Positions 8,102 through 15,936 are shown, counted from the first letter of the stretch. The stretch is 36,410 nucleotides of DNA from Nocardiopsis halotolerans DSM 44410 (GCF_000341065.1 NZ_ANAX01000160.1:1-36410), one strand, 5' to 3'. Numbers and translations: made by a program. Notes: generated by a model from the letters alone, not told the origin.

Positions 8102-9730
8102 GTGCGACTGATCGTGGAGAACCGGTTCGCCCTGTTCGGGCTCGTCTCGCTCGCCCTGGCCGCGCTGTTCGGCGTCGCCTTCGTGACCGGACCGGTCACC
8201 GCCGAACTGGGCGTCACCGAGCCGGGCACCGTGCGTCCCGACCACACGGTGCGGGTCTGTCCCGTCCCGCACGAGTCGGGGGAGAGTTCCGTGGCCGCGT
8301 TCGCCCCGAGGGTGAGTCGCGACGACGAGGGCGAGCTGTGGGCCGAGCCGGTTCCCCCGGTCCCGGGGGAGAGCGACACAGAGGAGGGCACGGAGGGGAG
8401 CACCGGGGCCGCGGAGGGCGGTGAGGACGGCACGGACACCGAGGACGGCGGGGCCGCGGAGGGCGGTGAGGCCGCCGAGGGGGAGGCCGTCGGAGAGGAC
8501 CTGACCGAACCGGGGCGCGTGTGGGGCGCCGACACCGACGGCGCCGACGAGCCCACCGCCATCCGCGCTCGGGGTTCCCTGGCCTCGGGTCTGGACGCCG
8601 CCCAGACCACCCTCTCGGACGGATCCGCCACCGAGGTGCGCTGCCTCGAACCCTCCATCGGAACCTGGTTCGCCCTGCCCGGTGGGGACGACACCGAGGG
8701 CATGCGGCTCGACTCGGTCACCGTCCACCTCACCAACCCCGAGGACTCCCGGGCCACCGTCAGCGTGGACGTCCACACCGAGGGCGGTCCCTCCCACTCC
8801 CCTGAGAGCCGGGGGATCTCCCTGCCCGCCGGGTCGTCCACCGAACTGGACCTGACCGAACTGGTCCGGGGTACGAGCGCCGTCGGGCTCCACGTACGCA
8901 CCAGCACCGGCCGCGTCGCGGCCTCCCTGCTCGCCGAGCACTCCTCGGGCTCCGCCGACTGGGTGCCCCCCACGGCCGGACCCGCCCGGGAACACGTGAT
9001 CCCCGGCGTCCCCGGCGGCGGGGGCCGCCGGAGGCTGTTCGTGACCGCTCCGGGCGACGCGCCCGTCGAGGTGCGCGTCCACACCGTCGCCTCCGTCCCC
9101 GAGGACGGTGAAGGAGAGGACGGCGAGGCCCGGGGAACGGCCGGGGACCCGGTGGCCCTCAACGTGCCCCCGGCGGCCTCGGCCTGGCTCACCCTGGAGA
9201 GCCTCCTGGGAGAGGAACCCGGCACGGTCGTGGTGGAGGCGGACGCGCCCGTGGTCGCCGGTGTCGCCGCGGAGGCGGTCGCCGGTGAGGGCGAGGACGT
9301 CGAGGTGGTCGAGACCGCCTACACGTCCGCCGTGCCGCCGCTCAGCTTCCCGCTGGACACCACGGCGGTCCTGCCCGACATCCCCGGGGGCGCCGACACC
9401 GAACTCCTGCTGGGCGCCGCCGGAGGAGACGCCACGCTGATGGCCACCAGGATCGGTGCCGACGGCACGCAGGGGGACGCCGTGCGCATGGAGGTCGCCG
9501 CGGGGACCACCGCCGTGGTCGGGGCCCGGGACGGGGGCTGGGGGGAGCCCCCGGGCAACGCCGAGGGCGGATACGCGGTCCGTCTGGAGATCCTGGACGG
9601 TTCCGCCCCCGTCCACGTCGCACGCGTGCTGCGCGACGGTGACGCGCTGAGCGTGCTGCCGGTGCGGCCCGCGCCGGTGCGGACCGCGCTCCCGGTGGTG
9701 CGCGACAGCATGGTCGGGGTGGTTCCCTGA
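8102..9730 (+). CDS. DUF5719-family exported protein
   Basis: This 542-aa protein has an N-terminal hydrophobic segment (about 9-30, ALFGLVSLALAALFGVAFV), suggesting a signal anchor with the remainder outside the membrane. Residues about 85-135 are an acidic Glu/Gly-rich linker. The rest is beta-rich with repeated short strands, including HLTNPEDSRATVSVDVHTEGG and ELDLTELVRGTSAVGLHVRTSTGRVAASLLAEHSSG, typical of DUF5719 proteins found after the whiB-linked glycosyltransferase. No catalytic motif is visible. The start is GTG at 8102 with GGGAGG (8088-8093) 8 nt upstream and inside the end of the glycosyltransferase gene. The two genes are almost certainly co-transcribed and probably act on the same envelope product. 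The gene converges on the minus-strand gene at 9787. Confidence 0.8.
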   Translation: MRLIVENRFALFGLVSLALAALFGVAFVTGPVTAELGVTEPGTVRPDHTVRVCPVPHESGESSVAAFAPRVSRDDEGELWAEPVPPVPGESDTEEGTEGSTGAAEGGEDGTDTEDGGAAEGGEAAEGEAVGEDLTEPGRVWGADTDGADEPTAIRARGSLASGLDAAQTTLSDGSATEVRCLEPSIGTWFALPGGDDTEGMRLDSVTVHLTNPEDSRATVSVDVHTEGGPSHSPESRGISLPAGSSTELDLTELVRGTSAVGLHVRTSTGRVAASLLAEHSSGSADWVPPTAGPAREHVIPGVPGGGGRRRLFVTAPGDAPVEVRVHTVASVPEDGEGEDGEARGTAGDPVALNVPPAASAWLTLESLLGEEPGTVVVEADAPVVAGVAAEAVAGEGEDVEVVETAYTSAVPPLSFPLDTTAVLPDIPGGADTELLLGAAGGDATLMATRIGADGTQGDAVRMEVAAGTTAVVGARDGGWGEPPGNAEGGYAVRLEILDGSAPVHVARVLRDGDALSVLPVRPAPVRTALPVVRDSMVGVVP

Positions 9731-9786
9731 GCAGCGTCGTCCGGCCGCCGGGCGTCACGGGCCGGGCGGGAGGGAGGAGCCGGCGG

Positions 9787-10221
9787 TCAGCCCTCGGGGT
9801 CGACCGACTCCGGTTCCACGCCGAGCAGGTTGGCGACCTCCTCGACCACCGTCTCGTGGACGAGGAGGGCCATCTCCTCGGGATCCTTCGTCCGGATCTC
9901 CACCGGACGCCGGTACACCACGATGCGGGCCCGGCCCGAGGGATCGTTCTCCAGCCGGGAGAACGGGATCGTCTCGGTCAGGGTCCCGTGGGGCGGGATC
10001 GGAGGAACGTCCTCCACGAGGAAGTCGACATTCGCCAGCTCGCGTGCCCACAGGCGTTCGAGGCGTTCGACGGCGTCCAGGACAAGGTCGTCGAAGGCCT
10101 GTGCCCGGCTGCGGAACACCGGCAGGTCAGAGGGCACGAGAGGACCGCGGATGCCTCGGCCGCGGCGGTCCCGGCGCCGCACTCGGTCTGGTTGGCCACT
10201 GGAAAGGCGCACTCGTCGCAC
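9787..10221 (-). CDS. Metallopeptidase-family (zincin-like) protein with degenerate active site
   Basis: This 144-aa protein matches the actinobacterial metallopeptidase family located here in mycobacteria (Rv3259) and Streptomyces. It carries a basic N-terminus (RRRDRRGRGIRGP), RAQAFDDLVLDAVERLERLW, VDFLVEDVPPIPP, ARIVVYRRPVEIR and a C-terminal LVHETVVEEVANLLGVEPESVDP. Family zincins carry HExxHH in this last helix; here only the first His-Glu remains (HETVVEE), so zinc proteolysis is doubtful. Similar HEVVVEQ forms occur in Streptomyces as I recall, so the loss may be shared by a subfamily. The start used is GTG 10219-10221; other GTG codons lie 3 and 13 codons downstream and no ribosome binding site decides between them. 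It is divergent from the DUF3499 gene. Confidence 0.8.
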   Translation of the reverse strand: MRRVRLSSGQPDRVRRRDRRGRGIRGPLVPSDLPVFRSRAQAFDDLVLDAVERLERLWARELANVDFLVEDVPPIPPHGTLTETIPFSRLENDPSGRARIVVYRRPVEIRTKDPEEMALLVHETVVEEVANLLGVEPESVDPEG

Positions 10222-10405
10222 ACTTCGAGACTAAGCCATCACGGGCCTCGCGCGTAGCCCCGGTGACGGGGAAAGCGCCCAGGGGGCCGACACGGCTCCC
10301 GCGGGGCCGCCGGGCGCCGGTGGCGGGACGGCACGCTGGGGACGCCGGAGGAGCACAAACGGACCAGCTCATGGAACGATGCTGGCGTGTCCCTCAGTAA
10401 AGGCA

Positions 10406-10411
10406 TACAGT
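10406..10411 (+). promoter_or_regulatory. Possible -10 element for leaderless DUF3499 transcript
   Basis: TACAGT (10406-10411, TAnnnT type) lies 8 nt before the GTG at 10420, where no ribosome binding site is seen. The spacing is that expected if transcription starts at the start codon, as is common in actinomycetes. A weak -35 (TGGCGT at 10383-10388, 17-nt spacer) precedes it. Confidence 0.4.
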
Positions 10412-10419
10412 CGAACGCT

Positions 10420-10815
10420 GTGAGCCCTGTTCGACGCTGCTCCCGTACCGCCTGTAGGCAGCCTGCCGTCTTCACGCTCACGTACGTCTACGCGGACTCA
10501 ACGGCCGTCCTCGGCCCACTCGCCGCCTACGTGGAACCGCACTGCTACGACCTCTGCGCCGTGCACGCCGACCGACTGACGGCACCGCGCGGTTGGGAGG
10601 TCGTCCGGCTCCCGGTCGAGACGGCGGGCGGCGGCCCGGGCAGCGACGACCTGGAGGCCCTCGCCGACGCCGTACGTGAGGCGGCCCGCCCGCCTGCCCG
10701 CCAGGACCCCTCCGAGGACGTCGGAGAGGGCACCGAGACACTGCGCCGCAAGCACCTGCGCGTGGTCAGGTCCGACCTGGGCGAGCAGCAGTCCCCCCGC
10801 CACCCCGGAGGCTAG
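10420..10815 (+). CDS. DUF3499-family protein
   Basis: This 131-aa protein begins VSPVRRCSRTACRQPAVFTL, followed by TYVYADSTAVLGPLAAYVEP and HCYDLCAVHADRLTAPRGWE, the strongly conserved DUF3499 core. Cysteines at about 7, 12, 48 and 52, plus His 47 and His 55, suggest a small zinc-ribbon fold. The C-terminal half is acidic and variable, ending with LRRKHLRVVR, which is also family-typical. The function is unknown. The open frame could begin at a GTG at 10387, but family members start at the (M/V)SPVRRCSR position, so GTG 10420 is chosen. It lies between the divergent metallopeptidase-like gene and manB, the same arrangement as in M. tuberculosis. Confidence 0.88.
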   Translation: MSPVRRCSRTACRQPAVFTLTYVYADSTAVLGPLAAYVEPHCYDLCAVHADRLTAPRGWEVVRLPVETAGGGPGSDDLEALADAVREAARPPARQDPSEDVGEGTETLRRKHLRVVRSDLGEQQSPRHPGG

Positions 10816-10938
10816 GCGGTGTCCTCGCCCTCCGGACGGGTGCCGGACCCCACGGGGACGGCTTGCTAGTTTTGTACCGCGCGCGGCCCGGCCGCGCGGG
10901 ACCGAACGTGGAGCAGGACCGATCTGGCCGGAGAAGAC

Positions 10939-12327
10939 GTGGCTGACCTCGCAAGCATCTTCAAGGCATACGACGTACGCGGAGTGATCCCCGACACCTT
11001 CAACGCGGACATCGCCCGGGCGATCGGGGCGGCCTTCGCCCGTGTGGTCGGCGGCGACGCCGTCGTGGTGGCCCACGACATGCGCCCCTCCTCACCCGAA
11101 CTGGCCACCGCCTTCGGCGAGGGCGTCACCAGCCAGGGCCTCGACGTGGTGTTCGCCGGACTCGGCTCCACCGACCTGCTCTACTACGGGTCGGGCCACC
11201 TGGACCTGCCCGGCGCGATGTTCACCGCCAGCCACAATCCGGCCGAATACAACGGCATCAAGATGTGCCGAGCCGGGGCGGCCCCCATCAGCGGCGACAC
11301 CGGCCTGGACGAGATCCGCCACCTGGCCGAGGAGAGCATGGCCGCCCCGGAGGCCCCCGGTGAGGCCGGTGGCCCGCTCGCCCACGACGGCCCCGCCGGG
11401 ACCGTCACGCGACGGGACCTCCTGCCCGGCTACGCGGACTACCTGCGCGAGCTGGTCGACCTGTCGGGCATCCGACCGCTCAGGGTGGCCGTGGACGCGG
11501 GCAACGGCATGGGCGGCCACACCGTCCCCGCCGTCCTGGACAAGGGCCTGCCGCTGGAGGTCGTCCCGCTCTACTTCGAGCTGGACGGCACCTTCCCCAA
11601 CCACCCGGCCAACCCCCTGGACCCCGACAACCTGGTCGACCTCCAGGCGAAGGTCCGCGAGACCGGCGCCGACATCGGTCTGGCCTTCGACGGCGACGCC
11701 GACCGCTGCTTCGTCGTGGACGAGAACGGCGACGCGGTCCCGCCCTCGGCCATCACCGCGCTGGTCGCCGCCCAGGAGCTGGAGCGCGAGCCGGGCGCCA
11801 CCGTCATCCACAACCTCATCACCTCCAAGGCCGTCGCCGAGATCGTGCGCGAGAAGGGCGGCGAGCCCGTGCGCACGCGCGTCGGCCACTCCTTCATCAA
11901 GGCCACCATGGCCGAGACCGGCGCGATCTTCGGCGGAGAGCACTCCGCCCACTACTACTTCCGCGACTTCTGGCGGGCCGACACCGGTATGCTCGCGGCG
12001 ATGCACGTCCTGCGGGTCCTGGGCACCGACGACCGGCCGCTCTCGCGGATCGCCGAGGCCTACTCGCGCTACGCCGGGTCCGGCGAGGTCAACTCCGAGG
12101 TCGCCGACGCCCCCGGGCGCATGGCCGCGGTACGCGAGGCGTTCGAGGGCCGGGACGGCGTCACCGTCGACGAACTCGACGGCCTGACCGTCTCCCTCTC
12201 CGACGGGGCGTGGTTCAACGTCCGCGCCTCCAACACCGAACCGCTGCTGCGGCTCAACGTCGAGGCCCCCGACGAGGCGTCCATGGCGGCTCTGCGCGAC
12301 GAGGTCCTGGCCATCGTCCGCGCCTGA
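10939..12327 (+). CDS. manB: Phosphomannomutase/phosphoglucomutase (ManB)
   Basis: This 462-aa alpha-D-phosphohexomutase interconverts mannose-6-phosphate and mannose-1-phosphate, feeding GDP-mannose for mannolipids and glycans. All four family signatures are visible: the phosphoserine loop TASHNPAEYNGIK (Ser98), the metal-binding DGDADRC (251-257), the sugar-specificity loop GGEHSAHYY (332-340), and the phosphate-binding RASNTEPLLRLNVEA near the C-terminus. The length is normal. The start is GTG 10939 with GGAG at 10930-10933. It is followed by a 13-bp hairpin and a Trm112-like gene. In Mycobacterium a SIS-isomerase gene and manA follow; here they are absent. Confidence 0.94.
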   Translation: MADLASIFKAYDVRGVIPDTFNADIARAIGAAFARVVGGDAVVVAHDMRPSSPELATAFGEGVTSQGLDVVFAGLGSTDLLYYGSGHLDLPGAMFTASHNPAEYNGIKMCRAGAAPISGDTGLDEIRHLAEESMAAPEAPGEAGGPLAHDGPAGTVTRRDLLPGYADYLRELVDLSGIRPLRVAVDAGNGMGGHTVPAVLDKGLPLEVVPLYFELDGTFPNHPANPLDPDNLVDLQAKVRETGADIGLAFDGDADRCFVVDENGDAVPPSAITALVAAQELEREPGATVIHNLITSKAVAEIVREKGGEPVRTRVGHSFIKATMAETGAIFGGEHSAHYYFRDFWRADTGMLAAMHVLRVLGTDDRPLSRIAEAYSRYAGSGEVNSEVADAPGRMAAVREAFEGRDGVTVDELDGLTVSLSDGAWFNVRASNTEPLLRLNVEAPDEASMAALRDEVLAIVRA

Positions 12328-12338
12328 CCGGGCATCAT

Positions 12339-12371
12339 GGGTGGGGGAGGGCCCGGCTCCCTCCCCCACCC
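12339..12371 (+). other. Perfect 13-bp hairpin between manB and the Trm112-like gene
   Basis: GGGTGGGGGAGGG (12339-12351) and CCCTCCCCCACCC (12359-12371) form a perfect stem with loop CCCGGCT. It starts 12 nt after the manB stop and ends 20 nt before the next start codon, with no T run. It may be a U-less terminator, an mRNA 3'-end stabiliser or a partial attenuator within the operon. Confidence 0.75.
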
Positions 12372-12391
12372 ACCACACGAGGAACGAGAAC

Positions 12392-12568
12392 ATGAGCACG
12401 AAGATCGAGGACTGGCTGCTGGAGATCCTGGCCTGCCCGCAGAGCCAGGCCCCGCTGCGCCACGACCCCGAGACCGACGAGCTGGTCTGCGACGAGAGCG
12501 GTCTGGCCTACCCGATCCGGGACGGCATCCCGGTCCTGCTGGTCGACGAGGCGCGGAAAATCGGATGA
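12392..12568 (+). CDS. Trm112-family small protein
   Basis: This 58-aa protein has LLEILACPQSQAPLRHDPETD followed by ELVCDESGLAYPIRDGIPVLLVDEARKI, the Trm112/YcaR fold. Eukaryotic Trm112 activates methyltransferases; bacterial members are uncharacterised or act as small partners. Only two cysteines (in ACPQ and VCDE) of the possible zinc set remain, so metal binding may be lost. The start is ATG 12392 with GAGGAA (12379-12384) 7 nt upstream; an in-frame GTG at 12341 falls inside the hairpin and is rejected. It is probably co-transcribed with manB, as in Streptomyces. Confidence 0.9.
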   Translation: MSTKIEDWLLEILACPQSQAPLRHDPETDELVCDESGLAYPIRDGIPVLLVDEARKIG

Positions 12569-12722
12569 GGCCGGAGGGAACGCCGCGGGCGTTCCATCAG
12601 TCATAACGATCGTGGCGGGGTGCGAGAGGTCCCCCGGGACGTGAGGGGACGCACCACCGCGTTCCCCGCAACCCGTACCCTGGTCATGCGCGCCCTCTCA
12701 CCCGACCTCCCGGAGGACACCG

Positions 12723-14081
12723 ATGCCCGGTCCCGAGACGCTACAGCCGAGCGACCCCTCCTCGTTCGGCGAGTACAGCGTGACAGGACGGCTGGGCAAG
12801 GGAGGCCAGGGCATCGTCTACCTGGCGGAGGACGCCGACGGCGAGCAGTACGCGGTCAAGGTCCTCAACGACCAGTGGTCACACGACAGTGACCTGCGCA
12901 GGCGCTTCGAGAAGGAGGTCCGCGCGGCGCAGAAGGTCGCCTCCTTCTGCACCGCCGCGATCATCGACGCCCAGCTCGACAACGACCCGCCCTACGTGGT
13001 CAGCGAGTTCGTGCAGGGCAAGGACCTCCAGGAGACCATCGCCAAGGGCAGCACGCAGAAGGGATCCACCCTCCAGCGGCTCGCGGTCTCCACCGCCACC
13101 GCCCTGGTCGCCATCCACAAGGCGGGCATCGTCCACCGCGACTTCAAACCCGGCAACGTGCTGCTCGGTCCGGACGGCCCCCGGGTCATCGACTTCGGTA
13201 TCGCCCGCATGGACGACGGCACCGCCACCATGACCAACTCGATCGTGGGCACGCCCTCCTACATGGCGCCCGAGCAGATCGAGGGCCGCGGGGTCACCGA
13301 CAAGTGCGACATCTTCGCCTGGGGTTGCGTCATCGCGTTCGCCTCCACCGGTCACGCCCCGTTCGGCGCCGACACCGTCCCGGCGGTGGTCCACCGCGTG
13401 GTCAGCGCGCCCCCGGAACTGACCGGCATGGACGAGACCCTGCGGCCGATCGTGGAGTCCTGCCTGGACAAGAACCCGGACAACCGGCCCAACGCCCAGA
13501 CGCTCCTCATGCGCCTCCTGGGCCACGACGGGCCGGACACCTCCGGGCCCTCCACCGACGACGCCGTCAAGCAGGGTGAGCAGATCGCCCAGACCGGCCT
13601 CGTCACCGGTGGCCAGATGCCCTTCCACCCCCAGCAGCCGCCCACGGGGCCGCAGGCGGGCGCCGGGTACATGCGGCCCAACGCCCCAACGCCCCCTCCC
13701 GGGATGCCCGGCCACCCGGTCAGCTCCGATCCCCGCCACGGGTTCGGCCACCCCGGTGTCTCCAACCCCAGGCCAGGGATGCCGGGCCACCCGGGCGTCT
13801 CGAACCCGCAGCCGGGCATGCCCGGCCATCCGGGCACCTCCAACCCGCGTCCGGGCGCGCCCGCGTATCCGCCCCCGCCCCCCGGCATGCCCCCCGGCCC
13901 CGGGAACCCCATGGCCACGGGGGGAATGAACCCGAACCAGACCTACGCCCGGCCGCAGCAGCCCATGCGGGGCCCGGCCCAGCAGGAATCGGTGCTCCAG
14001 CAGAGCTGGGTGATCCCGGCGGTGCTCATCACCATCGTGATCCTGCTGCTGGTGCTGCTCCTGCTCGCCCTGAGCAACTGA
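12723..14081 (+). CDS. Tail-anchored Ser/Thr protein kinase (PknB-like) with Pro-rich repeats
   Basis: This 452-aa kinase has residues 18 to about 275 as a complete Hanks-type domain. It shows the glycine loop GKGGQG (25-30), AVK with Lys46, the catalytic loop HRDFKPGNVLL (138-148), DFG (157-159), and an activation segment TATMTNSIVGTPSYMAPEQ with several phosphorylatable Thr/Ser. Residues about 300-425 are a Pro/Gly/Met-rich linker with three 13-residue repeats HPG(V/T)SNP(R/Q)PG(M/A)P(G/A) at 343-381. A single hydrophobic segment (about 429-449) ends three residues before the C-terminus, so there is no extracellular sensor such as PASTA. It should sit on the cytoplasmic face of the membrane. 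HRDFKP in place of HRDLKP is an unremarkable variant. The start is ATG 12723 after CCCGGAGGACACCG. The substrate is unknown. Confidence 0.92.
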   Translation: MPGPETLQPSDPSSFGEYSVTGRLGKGGQGIVYLAEDADGEQYAVKVLNDQWSHDSDLRRRFEKEVRAAQKVASFCTAAIIDAQLDNDPPYVVSEFVQGKDLQETIAKGSTQKGSTLQRLAVSTATALVAIHKAGIVHRDFKPGNVLLGPDGPRVIDFGIARMDDGTATMTNSIVGTPSYMAPEQIEGRGVTDKCDIFAWGCVIAFASTGHAPFGADTVPAVVHRVVSAPPELTGMDETLRPIVESCLDKNPDNRPNAQTLLMRLLGHDGPDTSGPSTDDAVKQGEQIAQTGLVTGGQMPFHPQQPPTGPQAGAGYMRPNAPTPPPGMPGHPVSSDPRHGFGHPGVSNPRPGMPGHPGVSNPQPGMPGHPGTSNPRPGAPAYPPPPPGMPPGPGNPMATGGMNPNQTYARPQQPMRGPAQQESVLQQSWVIPAVLITIVILLLVLLLLALSN

Positions 14082-14126
14082 CCGCCCCGAGCGACCGGCC
14101 CCCGCTCCTCGGCCGACCCCGGGCCC

Positions 14127-15275
14127 TCAGACCCGGGTGAGCGCGTTCATGGCGCGGGACACGGCCTCGTCCACCAGGTCGCGCACCTGCGGCCAGCGGT
14201 CGTCCACGCAGTCCGTGGGCATCACCGTCACGCTGTCGGTGCCGGACATGCCCAGCGGGTCGCTCACCCCCTCCGGGGTGGCCAGCCGCGCGTCCGCCGT
14301 GACCGCCAGCACGCCCGTCCGGGGGCGGCCCACCTCCTGCACCACCACGAACAGGCTCAGCGACGCGTCGCCGACCGTCAGTTCCAGCGCCGTCCACCAG
14401 TGCGCGGCACCCGGTGTGAGCAACGTTCCGGACACGGCGTCGGCCGTGGTGCCGGGCTCGGCGTCGTCCGATCCGCCCGAGTACACCGAGGTGCGCGCCT
14501 CCGGGTCCAGCGCCCTCAGGATGAGGGCGACCGAGTCCCGGCGCGAGCGCACGTAGTCCAGGACGCGGCGCCGTGTCACCGCGGCCAGCGGCGACACGGG
14601 GGAGCGGGGCTCGGGAACGTGCTCGGGGGTCCAGCTCAGCTCGTCGAGCAGGGCCCCGGTCACCAGTCTCGCGAAGTGGCGGACCACCCCGGCGAGGCGT
14701 TCCTCGGTGTCCCGGCCGGTCCACGGCGGCGGCGAGAGGGGATCGGGCAGCAGCGGGGGGAAGTCCGCACGCCGCAGTACCAGGGACGCCAGTACCCAGG
14801 GCAGCGCCCACGCGTGCGTGTCGGTGGTGCGGTCCGGATCCAGTTCGCCCAGCACCGCCACGCACTCGGCGTAGGTCTGCGCGGCGCGCACCACCGGGTG
14901 GGCGGGCACCGACGCGGCCCGCGCCAGCCGTAACGCCTGTTCGGAGCCGACACGGCGCTCGGGGGAGCGCGAGGGGGAGTCCGCGGGCAGGTTCCGGGCG
15001 CGCTCGGCCAGTTCCGAGACGAACGCGGCGGTGATCGGCTGACCGGAGGTCCCGTCCACCGCGGTGGACACCAGCAGCTCCTCCAGGGCGGGGCCGCCGC
15101 CCAGAACCCGGACACGGCGGCGCGTCAGCTCCCGGCGCGCCGCCGCGCGCGCCTCCCGGGGCTGGTTCTGGCGGTGCTGTGCCCAGATCACCCGCAGCCG
15201 GTCGACGTCCATGAGCTCCTCGCGTACCAGGGCCGGGAGCCGGTCCAGGTCCGCACCGCAACGTAGGGTATCCAC
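14127..15275 (-). CDS. Hypothetical protein, family not recognised
   Basis: This 382-aa protein matches nothing I recognise. It is soluble (no signal peptide or membrane segment), with an Arg-rich helical N-terminal half (REARAAARRELTRRRVRVLGGG at about 41-62) and a C-terminal half of alternating strands (WWTALELTVGDASLSLFVVVQE, TGVLAVTADARL, GTDSVTVMPTDCVDDRW) resembling an alpha/beta domain. There are no obvious catalytic motifs. The start is GTG 15273-15275 with GGAG 5 nt upstream on the minus strand, and codon use is normal, so the gene looks real. It converges on the kinase gene with 45 bp between stops, so it could be a partner or substrate of that kinase; that is only proximity. Confidence 0.7.
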   Translation of the reverse strand: MDTLRCGADLDRLPALVREELMDVDRLRVIWAQHRQNQPREARAAARRELTRRRVRVLGGGPALEELLVSTAVDGTSGQPITAAFVSELAERARNLPADSPSRSPERRVGSEQALRLARAASVPAHPVVRAAQTYAECVAVLGELDPDRTTDTHAWALPWVLASLVLRRADFPPLLPDPLSPPPWTGRDTEERLAGVVRHFARLVTGALLDELSWTPEHVPEPRSPVSPLAAVTRRRVLDYVRSRRDSVALILRALDPEARTSVYSGGSDDAEPGTTADAVSGTLLTPGAAHWWTALELTVGDASLSLFVVVQEVGRPRTGVLAVTADARLATPEGVSDPLGMSGTDSVTVMPTDCVDDRWPQVRDLVDEAVSRAMNALTRV

Positions 15276-15397
15276 GCTGTCTCCGTAGCCAGCGGACAGT
15301 TGGCCAAAACCTGTCGGGGGACCCGAAACCGTGGCCGCTCCCGGACGCGGCCGCGTGTGAACCCCGGGGCCCGTGCGGACCAGGCGGACCCCGGCGT

Positions 15398-15808
15398 TCA
15401 GGGACGGTGGCCGTGCAGCAGCCGCATCGCCTTCTCCTTCTCGAAGTCCAGCGCGCGCGTGGGCGCGGCGGCGAGCCTGCCCAGCCGTTCCCCGTGCGCG
15501 CGCACCCGGGCCAGGACCTCGGGCTCGGCCAGGACGCGCAGGGCGAAGGCCAGCGCCGCGGGCGGGATGTCGAACTCGCGCTCCAACTCCAGGCCCACCG
15601 CGATCGTGCGCAGGTCCTCCTCGGTGAACCGGCGGTGGCGGTGGCCGCGCCCGGTCGGCTGCTCCTGGGTGCGGGGCAGCAGGCCCAGCCCCTCGCGGTA
15701 GCGGAGCATCCGGGCGGTGGTGCCCACCCGTTCGGCGGCGGTGGAGATCGGTACGGGACCGCCCGTGGAACGTTCGGGCGTGGTCGGGGCGTCGTCGAGG
15801 GCGGCCAT
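15398..15808 (-). CDS. MerR-family transcriptional regulator
   Basis: This 136-aa protein has a winged helix-turn-helix at about residues 20-88: PISTAAERVGTTARMLRYREGLGLLP is the HTH and first strand, followed by RHRRFTEEDLRTIAVGLELE. A dimerisation helix follows (about 95-125, with heptad leucines), then LDFEKEKAMRLL. There is no extra effector domain and no metal-binding cysteine cluster, so the inducer is unknown. The start is ATG 15806-15808. There is no ribosome binding site, but a TAGGGT -10 sits 7 nt upstream, suggesting a leaderless mRNA. The gene is divergent from ahcY across a 128-bp region containing a MerR-like dyad, so it may control itself and possibly ahcY. Confidence 0.88.
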   Translation of the reverse strand: MAALDDAPTTPERSTGGPVPISTAAERVGTTARMLRYREGLGLLPRTQEQPTGRGHRHRRFTEEDLRTIAVGLELEREFDIPPAALAFALRVLAEPEVLARVRAHGERLGRLAAAPTRALDFEKEKAMRLLHGHRP

Positions 15809-15815
15809 GAACGCG

Positions 15816-15821
15816 ACCCTA
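15816..15821 (-). promoter_or_regulatory. -10 element for leaderless merR-type gene
   Basis: On the minus strand TAGGGT (15821 down to 15816) is followed by exactly 7 nt and then the ATG at 15808. The same hexamer and spacing occur before the SpoIIM-like gene at 19784, supporting leaderless initiation at both. Confidence 0.5.
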
Positions 15822-15850
15822 ACCGAACTCCGCCACCGATGAGGGCAAAC

Positions 15851-15868
15851 CTGACAATCGAATGTCAG
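15851..15868. promoter_or_regulatory. Dyad operator in the merR/ahcY divergent region
   Basis: CTGACA (15851-15856), six bases, then TGTCAG (15863-15868) form a perfect inverted repeat. Its form (TGACA-N-TGTCA) suits MerR-type dimers. It lies about 50 bp from the regulator start and just upstream of the ahcY promoter. In MerR-activated promoters the dyad usually lies between -35 and -10; relative to ahcY it is upstream, so repression or autoregulation of the regulator is at least as likely as activation of ahcY. Confidence 0.55.
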
Positions 15869-15896
15869 CTTCGTGCCGTGGCCGGGCCGGCGGCCC

Positions 15897-15902
15897 TAGA
15901 AT
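15897..15902 (+). promoter_or_regulatory. ahcY -10 element
   Basis: TAGAAT (15897-15902) is a close match to the vegetative -10 consensus. It predicts a start near 15909 and a leader of about 28 nt carrying GAGGAA (15928-15933). The -35 is poor (TGCCGT at 15874-15879). The short leader leaves no room for an S-adenosylhomocysteine riboswitch. Confidence 0.5.
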
Positions 15903-15936
15903 CGGGTGCGCCACGACCATCACGAGTGAGGAACGC

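Noticed and set aside
15809-15936. S-adenosylhomocysteine riboswitch upstream of ahcY
   Set aside because: The -10 TAGAAT at 15897 leaves a leader of only about 28 nt, too short for the aptamer.
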